A stretch of DNA of 64,000 nt from an uncultured Dehalococcoidia bacterium (GTDB lineage Bacteria > Chloroflexota > Dehalococcoidia > Dehalococcoidales > UBA1222). Shown here in pieces: positions 9,962 to 17,744 of this stretch. The notes below the pieces were generated by a model. The model made no database searches and was not told where the DNA came from. It worked only from the letters and a program-made list of their open reading frames with translations. The first letter of the stretch is position 1. Each line of letters begins with the position of its first letter. The stretch lies in the NCBI GenBank assembly GCA_903844845.1, contig CAIMVG010000020.1, forward strand, positions 92,601 to 156,600, in the 5' to 3' direction. The position numbers and the translations under genes were made by a program.

Positions 9962-10035
9962 GTCCCTGTAGCTCAGTTGGATAGAGCAGCTGCCTTCTAA
10001 GCAGCTTGTCGCGCGTTCGAATCGCGCCAGGGACA
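9962..10035 (+). tRNA. tRNA-Arg (anticodon TCT)
   Basis: A complete cloverleaf. Acceptor GTCCCTG (9962) pairs with CAGGGAC (10028-10034), discriminator A at 10035. The D arm has AGCTCAGTTGGATAGAGC. The anticodon stem GCTGC/GCAGC encloses loop CTTCTAA with anticodon TCT (reads AGA). The T arm is GCGCG-TTCGAAT-CGCGC. CCA is not encoded; a T-run follows at once and may act in termination. Confidence 0.96.
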
Positions 10036-10404
10036 TTTTTAGCCTTATATCGCCCCATCCGTTTGCCTCCGAAAAACATCCGCTAAATGCTGCCTAATAT
10101 CCATTGACCTTATCATGGGATACAGAACCAACCGGGTTGCCAGAACGCAGTTAATTGCCGGCTTCCCGGCCGTCAGCGCAAAGAGATTCTTTTAATCCTC
10201 AACCGGCAATCATTTTTTGATAATTATCCTCGGTGCAAAATATTATTTGTCTTAAAAAATGACGAAAGTCATAATTTCGTGGAGCCCCTGCGAAGATATG
10301 GGCGTTGAAGCGTATTTATGTAAGGATATCCTTACAGACTATCAGACTAATACGGATATACAATTCTTCAAAATACACATATTATATTGCCAATTAACGC
10401 ATCG
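10036..10404. other. intergenic, no gene recognised
   Basis: This stretch after tRNA-Arg has no open frame with a ribosome binding site. It contains an AT-rich segment (about 10230-10260) and a short palindrome (TAAGGATATCCTTA near 10320). It could hold the promoter of the downstream leader and molybdenum hydroxylase operon, but no pair of good promoter elements was seen. Confidence 0.4.
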
Positions 10405-10528
10405 TCCCCATCAGGATTTATCGGGGGAAACCAGGGTGACGGATTTAAGATTTTCGTCTTAAAGATTAGCCTCCCCCTCCCGTGTGCTGCCCTGGGTGTA
10501 ATCGGGTGTCGTTAAACCCTGATGGGGA
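10405..10528 (+). ncRNA. candidate structured leader RNA (riboswitch-like, pseudoknotted) upstream of Mo-hydroxylase operon
   Basis: Four nested or crossing pairings are visible. P1 is 11 bp (10405-10415 with 10518-10528, CCCCATCAGG/CCTGATGGGG). P2 is CCAGGG 10431-10436 with CCCTGG 10490-10495. P3 is a hairpin TTTAAGA 10444-10450 with TCTTAAA 10457-10463. GGGGGA 10423-10428 can pair with TCCCCC 10472-10477, which would cross P2 and make a pseudoknot. The element lies about 220 nt before the Tat-type Fe-S subunit gene. I do not recognise a known riboswitch consensus; a molybdenum-cofactor sensor is only a guess from the gene it precedes. Confidence 0.5.
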
Positions 10529-10671
10529 ACTTGAAGAACAGTCGCGATAAACGAGTTACAATTATCCGATTCAAGTTTCAAGGGCTAATGGAAAAACAAG
10601 GGACCTTAACAAAATACAAAATATCGAGTAAACGATAACCCCAAATCACAAAGGACTATTTCAGGGAAGAA

Positions 10672-10752
10672 ATGAAGGAGGTGAAATACTCTAAAAGTAA
10701 TAACCTTAGATTTTCTGCTAATCTCACCGAAAGAATTATTATGGAGGTATAA
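10672..10752 (+). CDS. possible 26-residue leader peptide
   Basis: A short frame starting ATGAAGGAGGTGAAA whose TAA abuts the ATG of the next gene (TAAATG). A GGGAAG-like SD precedes it. The product is basic and unremarkable. The AAGGAGGTG near its start could instead be a stray SD. If translated, it could couple translation to the Fe-S subunit gene. Low certainty. Confidence 0.25.
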   Translation: MKEVKYSKSNNLRFSANLTERIIMEV

Positions 10753-11478
10753 ATGGCAGACCTAGAAGAACAAGAAAAATTCATGGAGAAAAAAGTAGAG
10801 GGATCCGGATTATCCAGAAGAGAATTCCTGCGAAACGCCGGTTTCGTAGTCGGCGGGGCTTCCCTGGGTTCGTTGGCATTTTTAAACGCCTGCAGCTCGG
10901 GATCCACAAGCACGGTAACTGAAACAAAAACGGTTACTGCCGGCGCCGGCACCACCGTAACGGTGACCGCACCCGCTGTAACCGTAACCGGAACCGGGAC
11001 CACTAGTACCGCCCCGGCCAACCTGGTTAACCTCAACGTCAATGGTATTGATTATTGGGGAGTTGTCTCTCCTGAATGGACCCTGGCTTATGTGCTCAGA
11101 GAGAAACTCGGCCTCATCGCCACCAAGCGCGGCTGCGACTGGGGCGACTGCGGCGTATGCGTCGTACTGATGGACAGCCGCCCGGTGATGTCCTGCGTCG
11201 TACTGGCCCTGGAAGCCAGCGGCAAAAAGATTGAAACGCTGGAAGGGCTGGCTCCCAAAATCGGCGCCACACTCGACCCGCTGCAGCAGGCGTTCATCAA
11301 TAACGATGCCATGCAGTGCGGTTTCTGCACCGCCGGTCAAATCATGACGGCCAAGGCCCTGCTGGCATTTAAACCCTCTCCCACCGTGGCCGAGATCAAA
11401 GAGTTCCTGGCAGGAACCATCTGCCGCTGCGGTGCCTACATGGGCATCATCGCTGCTGTCAAGTCTCAGGCCAAGTAA
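10753..11478 (+). CDS. Tat-exported, lipobox-bearing [2Fe-2S] small subunit of a molybdenum hydroxylase
   Basis: A 241-residue xanthine-oxidase-family small subunit (CoxS/PaoA type) that passes electrons from the Mo site to FAD. The N-terminus has a twin-arginine motif LSRREFL (residues 20-26), a hydrophobic segment and a lipobox ending at Cys47 (AFLNAC). A Thr/Val-rich linker (about 48-90) follows. The first plant-type [2Fe-2S] site has C128, C133, C136 and C148 (CDWGDCGVC then SC). The second has QCGFC and CRC, as in the family. SD GGAGG lies 6 nt before the ATG. The E. coli periplasmic PaoA also carries a Tat signal, so export of the folded complex is an established mode. The lipobox suggests anchoring on the outer face of the membrane. 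Confidence 0.9.
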   Translation: MADLEEQEKFMEKKVEGSGLSRREFLRNAGFVVGGASLGSLAFLNACSSGSTSTVTETKTVTAGAGTTVTVTAPAVTVTGTGTTSTAPANLVNLNVNGIDYWGVVSPEWTLAYVLREKLGLIATKRGCDWGDCGVCVVLMDSRPVMSCVVLALEASGKKIETLEGLAPKIGATLDPLQQAFINNDAMQCGFCTAGQIMTAKALLAFKPSPTVAEIKEFLAGTICRCGAYMGIIAAVKSQAK

Positions 11479-11495
11479 CCAGAGGAGGATGAATA

Positions 11496-13907
11496 GTGTA
11501 CGAATCATTTAATATCATAGATCCCGTCACGAAGGAAAATTACCCGCAATCGATCTACCACAACGTCAAGAACCTGCAATGGGTCGCCAATCCCAAAATC
11601 CTGCGCCAGGGTGCAGGAGCCAGGGTCATGGGGAACGAGATTTATTCCAACGACATCCTCATGACCAATCTGGTCTACCTCAAGCTTAAGAGGGCCCCGT
11701 ATTCTCACGCCACCGTCACCAGCATCGACGTCACCAAGGCCAAGGCCCTTCCCGGCGTCATCGGCGTCCTGACTTATAACGATGTGCCTAACCTGATCAA
11801 CGCCGCGCCGTACTTCTATTGCATCTCCAAGGATGTCTGGAACTCTACCGAATGCGTAGCTGCCGTGGTAGCTACCGAAGAGGACATCGCGGAGCAGGCC
11901 CTCGCCCTGATAGACGTGAAGTACACGGTCCTGCCTTTCGTGCTTCATCAGGATGATGCCCTCAAAGCCGGAGCATACATCCTTCATGGTTCCACCAACG
12001 AAGTCGGCACCGCCGCCCCGATCAACCGCGGCGACGTGAATGCCGCCTTCGCCAAGTCGGACAACGTCATCAACCTTGACTGGAGGAACGTAACCAAGCC
12101 ATTCTTCGGCGTACACCCGGTGGCCTCGGTCGAGCAGGAATCCTTCACCTGCAACTGGGAGAACGAACGCATGAGCGTCTGGAGTTCCACCCAGTCTCCC
12201 TGGGGCTCCCTCAGGAGCGTAGCCGCCGCCCTCAACCTGCCCTACAGTAAGGTCGCGGCCCTCAACTGCCGCATGGGCACAGGCTTCGGCAACAAGGGCT
12301 CGGACGGCGCCGGCGTGAAGATCGCCGCTTACTTCTCATATACACTGCATCGCCCGGTCAAGTGGTACCAGGACATGGACGGCCACTTCGGGATGAACAG
12401 CAGCGCCTGGACCTGCCAGAACCACGTCATGAAGATGGGCGTCAACAAGGACGGCACCATCACCGCCATGTCCGACGTCTGCCAGGGCAACGGCGGCTAC
12501 CGCGGCAACGCCGCGGCCCAGAGCGGTATCGCGCCTTTCGCCGTGCGCATCAAGACCGCCAACATGTACCTCGAAGGTCACGACGCCTACACCTGCTCCC
12601 AGGGCGCCGGCATCCCGCGCTGCGTACAGCATGTTCAGGGATCCGTAGCTTTCAGCGTCCTGATGGACATGGCCGCAGAATCCATCGCCATGGATCCGGC
12701 CGACTTCCTGGTCAAGAACACCTACGACAAGGCAGGCGTGGGTGCACAGCCGGAATTCCCGACCTATGACGTCGGCTGCAATTCCGCCCCCGGTTACATC
12801 AACGATCTGATCGCCTTATCCGGCTGGAAGAGCAAGTGGAAGGGCTGGAAGACCCCGACAGCCGTTAACGGCCCCAAGAAGAGCGGTATCGGCATCTCCG
12901 TCCATAACTGCAGCCACGGCTCGCTGTCGAACCCCGAATCGGCCACTATCATGCTGGAACCGGATGGCTCCTGCCGCTGCGTCACCGGCTCCCAGGACAT
13001 GGGACAGGGCTGGAGGACCGCCGCCGCCATCATGACCGCCGAGGAGATGGGCATCGACTACAGTCTGGTCACTTCGCCCAACTTCGCCACCGAGAACACA
13101 CAGGAAAGCCGCTCCCCCGGCGGCAGCACCGTTACCCGCGGCACCGGCACGGCCGTCATCCTGGCCTGCCGCGACGCCAAGGAGCAGCTCTTCAAACTGG
13201 CTATCATAGCCAAGAAGTTCACGGGCGTCACCCCCGACCAACTCGAAACCGCCTATGGCTACATCTATCAGAAGTCAGGGGCCGCGCCCACCTCGTGGAC
13301 GCCCGGCACCGCTCCCGCCGGCTCGGTCTGGGTCAAGATCGCCGACGTCTGCGCCCTGATGACCGCCACCGCCTTCACCGCCCCCGCAGTCGGCACCTAC
13401 ACCTACGGCGGCCCCATCATCGGCCGCGGTTCCTATGCCACCGGCAGGAACGGCAACATGATGCAATTGCAGCAGTCCGGCACCACCGCTGAGGTGGAAG
13501 TCGACACCAACACCGGCGAGGTGGAAGTCAAGAACATCGTAGAGATATGCGCCTGCGGCAGGAACATCTTCTACCAGGGCAACTTCAACCAGATCGTGGG
13601 CGGCATCGCCTTCATGATCGGTCACGCCCTGTATTCCGGCCTGGCGAAAGACGAGGCCACCGGTCTAGACCTCAACCCCAACTACACCCTGTTCAAGTGC
13701 CCGACCTCGGCCGACATGCCCACGATGAGCGTCGGCTTCAACGAGACGCTGGAGCCCTACGGTCCGTTCGGCGGCAAGGGCACGGGCGAACCCGTCATGC
13801 CTTCCGCTTCATCCAGCATCTTTAATGCCATCTACAACGCCTGCGGAGTCAGGTCTAAACAAGCCCACATGACCCCGGATGTGATTCTAGCCGGGTTGGG
13901 CAAGTAA
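11496..13907 (+). CDS. molybdenum hydroxylase large (Mo-MCD) subunit, xanthine dehydrogenase/aldehyde oxidase family
   Basis: An 803-residue catalytic subunit. It begins with the aldehyde-oxidase N-terminal alpha/beta hammerhead domain (RVMGNEIYSNDI ... VIGVLTYNDVPN). It continues into Mo-cofactor-binding domains with TQSPWGSLRSVAAALN and GTGFGNKG near residues 230-265, and SQDMGQGWRTAAA near 500. The conserved base glutamate is visible near the C-terminus (GGKGTGEPVMPSASS). There is no signal peptide of its own, so it is probably co-exported with the Tat small subunit. The GTG start at 11496 has AGAGGAGGAT upstream. Substrate is unknown: aldehydes, N-heterocycles or purines are all possible in this family. 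Confidence 0.9.
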   Translation: MYESFNIIDPVTKENYPQSIYHNVKNLQWVANPKILRQGAGARVMGNEIYSNDILMTNLVYLKLKRAPYSHATVTSIDVTKAKALPGVIGVLTYNDVPNLINAAPYFYCISKDVWNSTECVAAVVATEEDIAEQALALIDVKYTVLPFVLHQDDALKAGAYILHGSTNEVGTAAPINRGDVNAAFAKSDNVINLDWRNVTKPFFGVHPVASVEQESFTCNWENERMSVWSSTQSPWGSLRSVAAALNLPYSKVAALNCRMGTGFGNKGSDGAGVKIAAYFSYTLHRPVKWYQDMDGHFGMNSSAWTCQNHVMKMGVNKDGTITAMSDVCQGNGGYRGNAAAQSGIAPFAVRIKTANMYLEGHDAYTCSQGAGIPRCVQHVQGSVAFSVLMDMAAESIAMDPADFLVKNTYDKAGVGAQPEFPTYDVGCNSAPGYINDLIALSGWKSKWKGWKTPTAVNGPKKSGIGISVHNCSHGSLSNPESATIMLEPDGSCRCVTGSQDMGQGWRTAAAIMTAEEMGIDYSLVTSPNFATENTQESRSPGGSTVTRGTGTAVILACRDAKEQLFKLAIIAKKFTGVTPDQLETAYGYIYQKSGAAPTSWTPGTAPAGSVWVKIADVCALMTATAFTAPAVGTYTYGGPIIGRGSYATGRNGNMMQLQQSGTTAEVEVDTNTGEVEVKNIVEICACGRNIFYQGNFNQIVGGIAFMIGHALYSGLAKDEATGLDLNPNYTLFKCPTSADMPTMSVGFNETLEPYGPFGGKGTGEPVMPSASSSIFNAIYNACGVRSKQAHMTPDVILAGLGK

Positions 13908-13919
13908 AGGAGGCATGAA

Positions 13920-14888
13920 ATGAAAACTTTTACGCACATCAACGCCACCAGCATCGCTGACGCCGGGGCCAAGTTGACCCAGTACGGCAGCAGCGCCAAA
14001 CTGATCGCCGGGGGCACCGACTTGATCCGCCTGCTCAAGACCCGCTGCCTGCCAGATGCCTCCCTGCCCCAATACATCATCAACCTCAAGACCATCACGC
14101 CGACCCTCGACTATATCAAAGTCGATGGAACCACCCTCAAGATCGGGGCCCTGACCAGGCTGCATGACATCGCCTTCTCGACGACGGTGCTGGGCAGCTG
14201 GAGTTCGCTGTCCCAGGCAGCCAGAGTGGTCAGCAGTTGGCCTATCCGCCAGATGGGCACCATCGGCGGCAACATCTGCTGCCAGAAGCAGTGCTGGTAC
14301 TACCGCTCCACTTGGAACAAATTCCAGTGCGTGCTCAACGGCGGAACCGGATGCCCCGCTGTTGCCGGGAACCACAGGTATGAATCCGTCTTCGGCCCCA
14401 CCAACGGATGCTACTCCGTGAATCCCAACGACATTTCCCCTGTACTGCTCGCCCTGAGCGCCACCATCGTGACCAACAAGGGCAGCTATACCGCCGATAA
14501 GTTCTTCGATGGGTTCAAGATAACGAACCTGGGCGCAGGAGAATTCGTCACCGAGATCGACATCCCAACCCCCGCCGCTGGAAGCAAACAGGCTTTCGTC
14601 AAGGCTTCCGAGAGAAGGGCTGTCGACTTCGCTTCCGCCAACTGCGCGATACTGGTTACACCGGGCACCGGAACCATCACCGCAGCCAGGATAGTACTGG
14701 GCGCGGTAGCAACTGTGCCCTACCTGTCCGCTGAAGCCGCCACTGCACTGATCGGGAAATCCATATCGGCCGATACCGCCGCCGCTGCCGGGGCGGCAGC
14801 AGTCTCCAAGGCCTCTCCCATCAGCGCGCTGAACAAATACAAGGTTGCTATGGCCAGCGGCCTGGTCCAGAGAGCTCTGCTAAGCTAG
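13920..14888 (+). CDS. molybdenum hydroxylase FAD subunit with PaoB-like Cys insertion
   Basis: A 322-residue FAD-binding PCMH-type subunit (CoxM/PaoB family). The FAD motifs are LIAGGTDLIRLLK (about residues 28-40) and QMGTIGGNICC near 112. Right after it come the conserved cysteines QCWYYR, FQC and GTGC, followed by HRYESVFG and NPNDISPVLLALSA. The same pattern in PaoB and in 4-hydroxybenzoyl-CoA reductase beta binds an extra [4Fe-4S] cluster, so an additional cluster is likely here. A C-terminal CO-dehydrogenase-flavoprotein domain follows. AAAGGAGG precedes the ATG. It is the third gene of the operon; order S-L-M. Confidence 0.88.
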   Translation: MKTFTHINATSIADAGAKLTQYGSSAKLIAGGTDLIRLLKTRCLPDASLPQYIINLKTITPTLDYIKVDGTTLKIGALTRLHDIAFSTTVLGSWSSLSQAARVVSSWPIRQMGTIGGNICCQKQCWYYRSTWNKFQCVLNGGTGCPAVAGNHRYESVFGPTNGCYSVNPNDISPVLLALSATIVTNKGSYTADKFFDGFKITNLGAGEFVTEIDIPTPAAGSKQAFVKASERRAVDFASANCAILVTPGTGTITAARIVLGAVATVPYLSAEAATALIGKSISADTAAAAGAAAVSKASPISALNKYKVAMASGLVQRALLS

Positions 14889-14909
14889 AGCTCCAAGAAA
14901 CGCAGACAT

Positions 14910-14939
14910 GCAGCCGGGGTCTCTGGGAACCCCGGCTGC
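14910..14939 (+). terminator. strong hairpin after Mo-hydroxylase operon
   Basis: An 11-bp GC-rich stem (14910-14920 with 14929-14939, GCAGCCGGGGT) with an 8-nt loop sits 21 nt after the FAD-subunit stop. There is no long T-run, so it may be a factor-dependent terminator or a transcript-end stabiliser. Confidence 0.6.
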
Positions 14940-15016
14940 TACATAGCCGTATCGATATGTATTAACATAATATTACATCGTTGTATAAATATACGGGATC
15001 GGAGTATAATTGAGTT

Positions 15017-15280
15017 ATGGTCATTAATTTTTCTGGAACGGATTTCAATATCGAGCCGGGCAGGGTTTTCACACTCGAAGAGCTCTCAGTGAAATACCCG
15101 AACCAATGGCTGGCAACCGATGTTGTCGAAAGAGACGCGGATAACGGTCAACCGACCAAGGTTACCGTACTGAAGCGCGGCGTGAACGCTTTTTCAGCTA
15201 GAGACGGTGTCGGTACTCAGACTTTCTGCACCATGTACACCGGTCTTATCCCGGAAAGAAACCATGTAGGGATGTTTTAA
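15017..15280 (+). CDS. hypothetical 87-residue protein
   Basis: I do not recognise this family. It is a soluble, mixed alpha/beta-looking protein (starts VINFSGTDFNIEPG, with a KYPNQWLATDVVERD segment). Its TAA overlaps the ATG of the next gene by one base (TAATG), so the two are translationally coupled and probably work together. A TATAAT-like element lies about 15 nt upstream of the start. Confidence 0.65.
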   Translation: MVINFSGTDFNIEPGRVFTLEELSVKYPNQWLATDVVERDADNGQPTKVTVLKRGVNAFSARDGVGTQTFCTMYTGLIPERNHVGMF

Positions 15281-15693
15281 TGAAGATAAAGATAACACCG
15301 GAAGATCCGATCATATTCTTTGTAAAAGTCAAAGGCCCCAGGGGGACGCGGGAATTCAGGGCAGTATTGAATACCGGGTGCTCCGATTGCCTTATGTCGC
15401 TCCAGGATGCCAGGGACCTGGGTTATAACGCATTTTTCGAACCTTTTACCCGCACCGGCGAGGGGCGGTCGGCGATTTCCATCTCCGATATCTTCGAGAC
15501 GGATGAAATAGCCGTAGAGGAAATCTCTATAGGAGACCTGGTGGCCAAAAACGTAAAGGTGCTGACCAAAGAGATGCCGCGCTTTGCTGGCATAGAAGGC
15601 GTTATCGGGCTCAGTTTTTTAAAGCACTTCAATACGACTATCAATTTTGAGGAAGGCTATCTCACGATAGAGCCTTTTTCTAATAAACCCTGA
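15280..15693 (+). CDS. retropepsin-like (clan AA) protein with altered active site
   Basis: A 137-residue protein matching the bacterial retroviral-type aspartic protease fold. It has strand VKGPRGTREFRAVL, then the active-site loop, later GIEGVIGLSFLKHFNTTINF and a final YLTIEP strand, the usual end of the family. The catalytic loop reads N31-T-G-C where the family has D-T/S-G. Asparagine in place of the catalytic aspartate should abolish ordinary proteolysis, so it may be a binding or regulatory relative. It is coupled to the upstream 87-residue gene. Confidence 0.7.
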   Translation: MKIKITPEDPIIFFVKVKGPRGTREFRAVLNTGCSDCLMSLQDARDLGYNAFFEPFTRTGEGRSAISISDIFETDEIAVEEISIGDLVAKNVKVLTKEMPRFAGIEGVIGLSFLKHFNTTINFEEGYLTIEPFSNKP

Positions 15694-15714
15694 ATTTGTT
15701 AGGGGGTGGATGAT

Positions 15715-16311
15715 ATGATGCGTCGAATCTTCAGTTTATCTGCCAGGAATATGGTGTTCTTCAGCCTTGTCGGGATATTGGTTCTCACGGCCTTCATCAA
15801 GGTGCCCTGTCCCGTGTGCGACGGCACGGGCTCGGTATCCACCTCGGTCAACATGGACCGCGTTTTTTTCAGCAACATGGATACACGCCTTATGTTTCTT
15901 AACCCCGACTTCTGCATCGGTTATACCCTGTACGAATACGAAGTTAATGTAACACTCACCAATGATGCCAGCGAAGACGCCACGGGATGGATTTCGTTGC
16001 AGCTCAAAGCATATTCGACAGGCAAAGTCCTCGACACCGCCTATATGGGGGTAGCGATCCCCGGCAAATCGACTGCCATCAATTCATTTACTGTATGGTT
16101 CAAGACAGCTTATGATTCAACCACCGACGTTTTCATCGAGCCTGCCGTCAACCAGGCGGCCGTCGAGTGTCTTACCTGCTCGGGTTCAGGGGAAACCCCC
16201 CTGAACGTATGGCTGGTCGCCAAGGGCATGAAAGCCAAATTGGCCCAGATTACCAAGGTCGAACGCACGTTCGAACCGCCCCCGGTAATATTTTTCCCTC
16301 CCGGCGAGTGA
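15715..16311 (+). CDS. membrane-anchored protein with paired CxxCxGxG motifs
   Basis: A 198-residue protein with one N-terminal membrane helix (about residues 11-29), followed at once by CPVCDGTG (C32, C35). A beta-rich FxLYEYEVNVTLTN...GWISLQLKAYSTGKVLDTAYM domain resembling an Ig-like FxLD/DUF3426-type module comes next. A second motif, CLTCSGSG (C152, C155), and a Pro-rich tail end the protein. Two CxxCxGxG motifs are what one DnaJ-type zinc site needs, so they probably fold back to bind one zinc. I start at the ATG at 15715 because AGGGGG lies 8 nt upstream. Function unknown. Confidence 0.7.
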   Translation: MMRRIFSLSARNMVFFSLVGILVLTAFIKVPCPVCDGTGSVSTSVNMDRVFFSNMDTRLMFLNPDFCIGYTLYEYEVNVTLTNDASEDATGWISLQLKAYSTGKVLDTAYMGVAIPGKSTAINSFTVWFKTAYDSTTDVFIEPAVNQAAVECLTCSGSGETPLNVWLVAKGMKAKLAQITKVERTFEPPPVIFFPPGE

Positions 16312-16533
16312 AGGGCTCATCGATGCTCATTAGTGTTTTCAGGATTAGAAACATATTATTGCGACGGGGTGGAGTCTTTCAGGGCTATACCGAAAAATGT
16401 TCATACCGGATTGATTCCGATAGGGTTTTCTCCCGGTAGCATATACTTGCATGGCATTTCATAATTGCAATTCTCACCGGAATAAGGCAATATTATGACG
16501 TTGTATTTTTTAGGGCTGAACGGATAAAATAGC

Positions 16534-17673
16534 GTGGTTAGAAAAATATTATATTCCCTTATAGTGATATCACTGGCCTTCGTAGTAAACCAGGTGCGAG
16601 GCACCAGTCTATCAGCAAATAATAATAACCTAACAACTACCCTAACCAATACCGCCCCCCCGGTATCGACGGCGGTGATGACCGGATCGCTAGAAGTACG
16701 CATCACCGCGTCCAATCCTGCAACAGCGGTTGCCGCTGCCGATATTACTGTCTCTAGCGTAGAAGTTTATACGGGGGACGGCTGGACCAAGATGACCCTG
16801 GCTGACTCCAACAAAGTCGACCTGATCAAAGCCCTGACGGCAGAGCAGACTATAGCCAGGTTATCCGAGTTCGCCGCCGGCAATTACACCCAGATCAGGT
16901 TGACGATCTCCAGGGTCGATGTGACCCAGGAAGGCGGTCAATCTATAAAAGCCGGTGTGAGTGCTTCCAAGCTGACGTTTATACAAAACTTCCCGGTAAC
17001 CGCCAGAAATACCACGGTCCTGGTGGTCGATTTCGATGCCCTGCGGTCCATCAGTTCGTCCGGCAGCCAGGTCTCCTTCAAACCTACTGCTAATTTTTTC
17101 TACACCTCCCCGGGAGCGCTCCTGATGATGCCCGCCAATATCCCACAGGCTGAAATGGGAGTGCCCTACACGGTGAACCTGAGGGCCTTTGGCGGGGTGC
17201 AGCCCTACAGTTGGAGCATTTCGATGGGCGACCTGCCGCCCGGATTGAGCCTCGATCCCCAGACCGGGGTGATTTCAGGGACCCCGACCGCCTCAGGAGT
17301 TTTCGGCGCCACGGTCAGGGTGGATGATAATTCGCCCAACAGAAAAAACACCGCCAGGAACTATTTCATGGGGGTTGCCGATAAAGGGGCCCTGCAGATA
17401 ATTACGGGGATTTTACCTGACGGCAGGCAGGATGGGGATTATCGGGCGACGTTGCTGGCGGTGGGGGGCGCACAACCCTACACCTGGGGCATTTCGGCCA
17501 ACAACCTGCCCGCGGGTTTGACCCTGGACGTTGCGACAGGTATCGTTTCTGGTGCTGCCAGCGTCTCTGGCGACTTCACTTTTGTCATTAAAGCCACCGA
17601 CAGCTCTAACCCGGCCAATACAGATACCCAGGTGCTCAATCTTCATATCGGGAAACAGCTATTGACCAATTGA
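16534..17673 (+). CDS. exported DUF4382 protein with two putative Ig (He_PIG-like) repeats
   Basis: A 379-residue secreted or surface protein. It has an N-terminal signal peptide and a DUF4382-like domain (about residues 50-190; GSLEVRITAS, VYTGDGWTKM, YTQIRLTISRVDV). Two repeats follow of the type QPYSWSISMGDLPPGLSLD...GVISGTP and QPYTWGISANNLPAGLTLD...GIVSGAA, typical of cadherin-like putative Ig modules. The start is GTG at 16534; a paralogue at 32764-33342 begins the same way (MVRK), which supports it. No adjacent partner is obvious. It may be an adhesin or scaffold. Confidence 0.75.
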   Translation: MVRKILYSLIVISLAFVVNQVRGTSLSANNNNLTTTLTNTAPPVSTAVMTGSLEVRITASNPATAVAAADITVSSVEVYTGDGWTKMTLADSNKVDLIKALTAEQTIARLSEFAAGNYTQIRLTISRVDVTQEGGQSIKAGVSASKLTFIQNFPVTARNTTVLVVDFDALRSISSSGSQVSFKPTANFFYTSPGALLMMPANIPQAEMGVPYTVNLRAFGGVQPYSWSISMGDLPPGLSLDPQTGVISGTPTASGVFGATVRVDDNSPNRKNTARNYFMGVADKGALQIITGILPDGRQDGDYRATLLAVGGAQPYTWGISANNLPAGLTLDVATGIVSGAASVSGDFTFVIKATDSSNPANTDTQVLNLHIGKQLLTN

Positions 17674-17744
17674 TGCGGTCTAGGCCCTGGTTTAATAAAA
17701 GTCCATATTTTTAATAAAGATAATTATTTGAAGGAGGAATAAGG

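Noticed and set aside
10259..10462. 67-codon open frame before the Mo-hydroxylase
   Set aside because: No SD, no protein-like pattern, and it runs into the candidate structured RNA.
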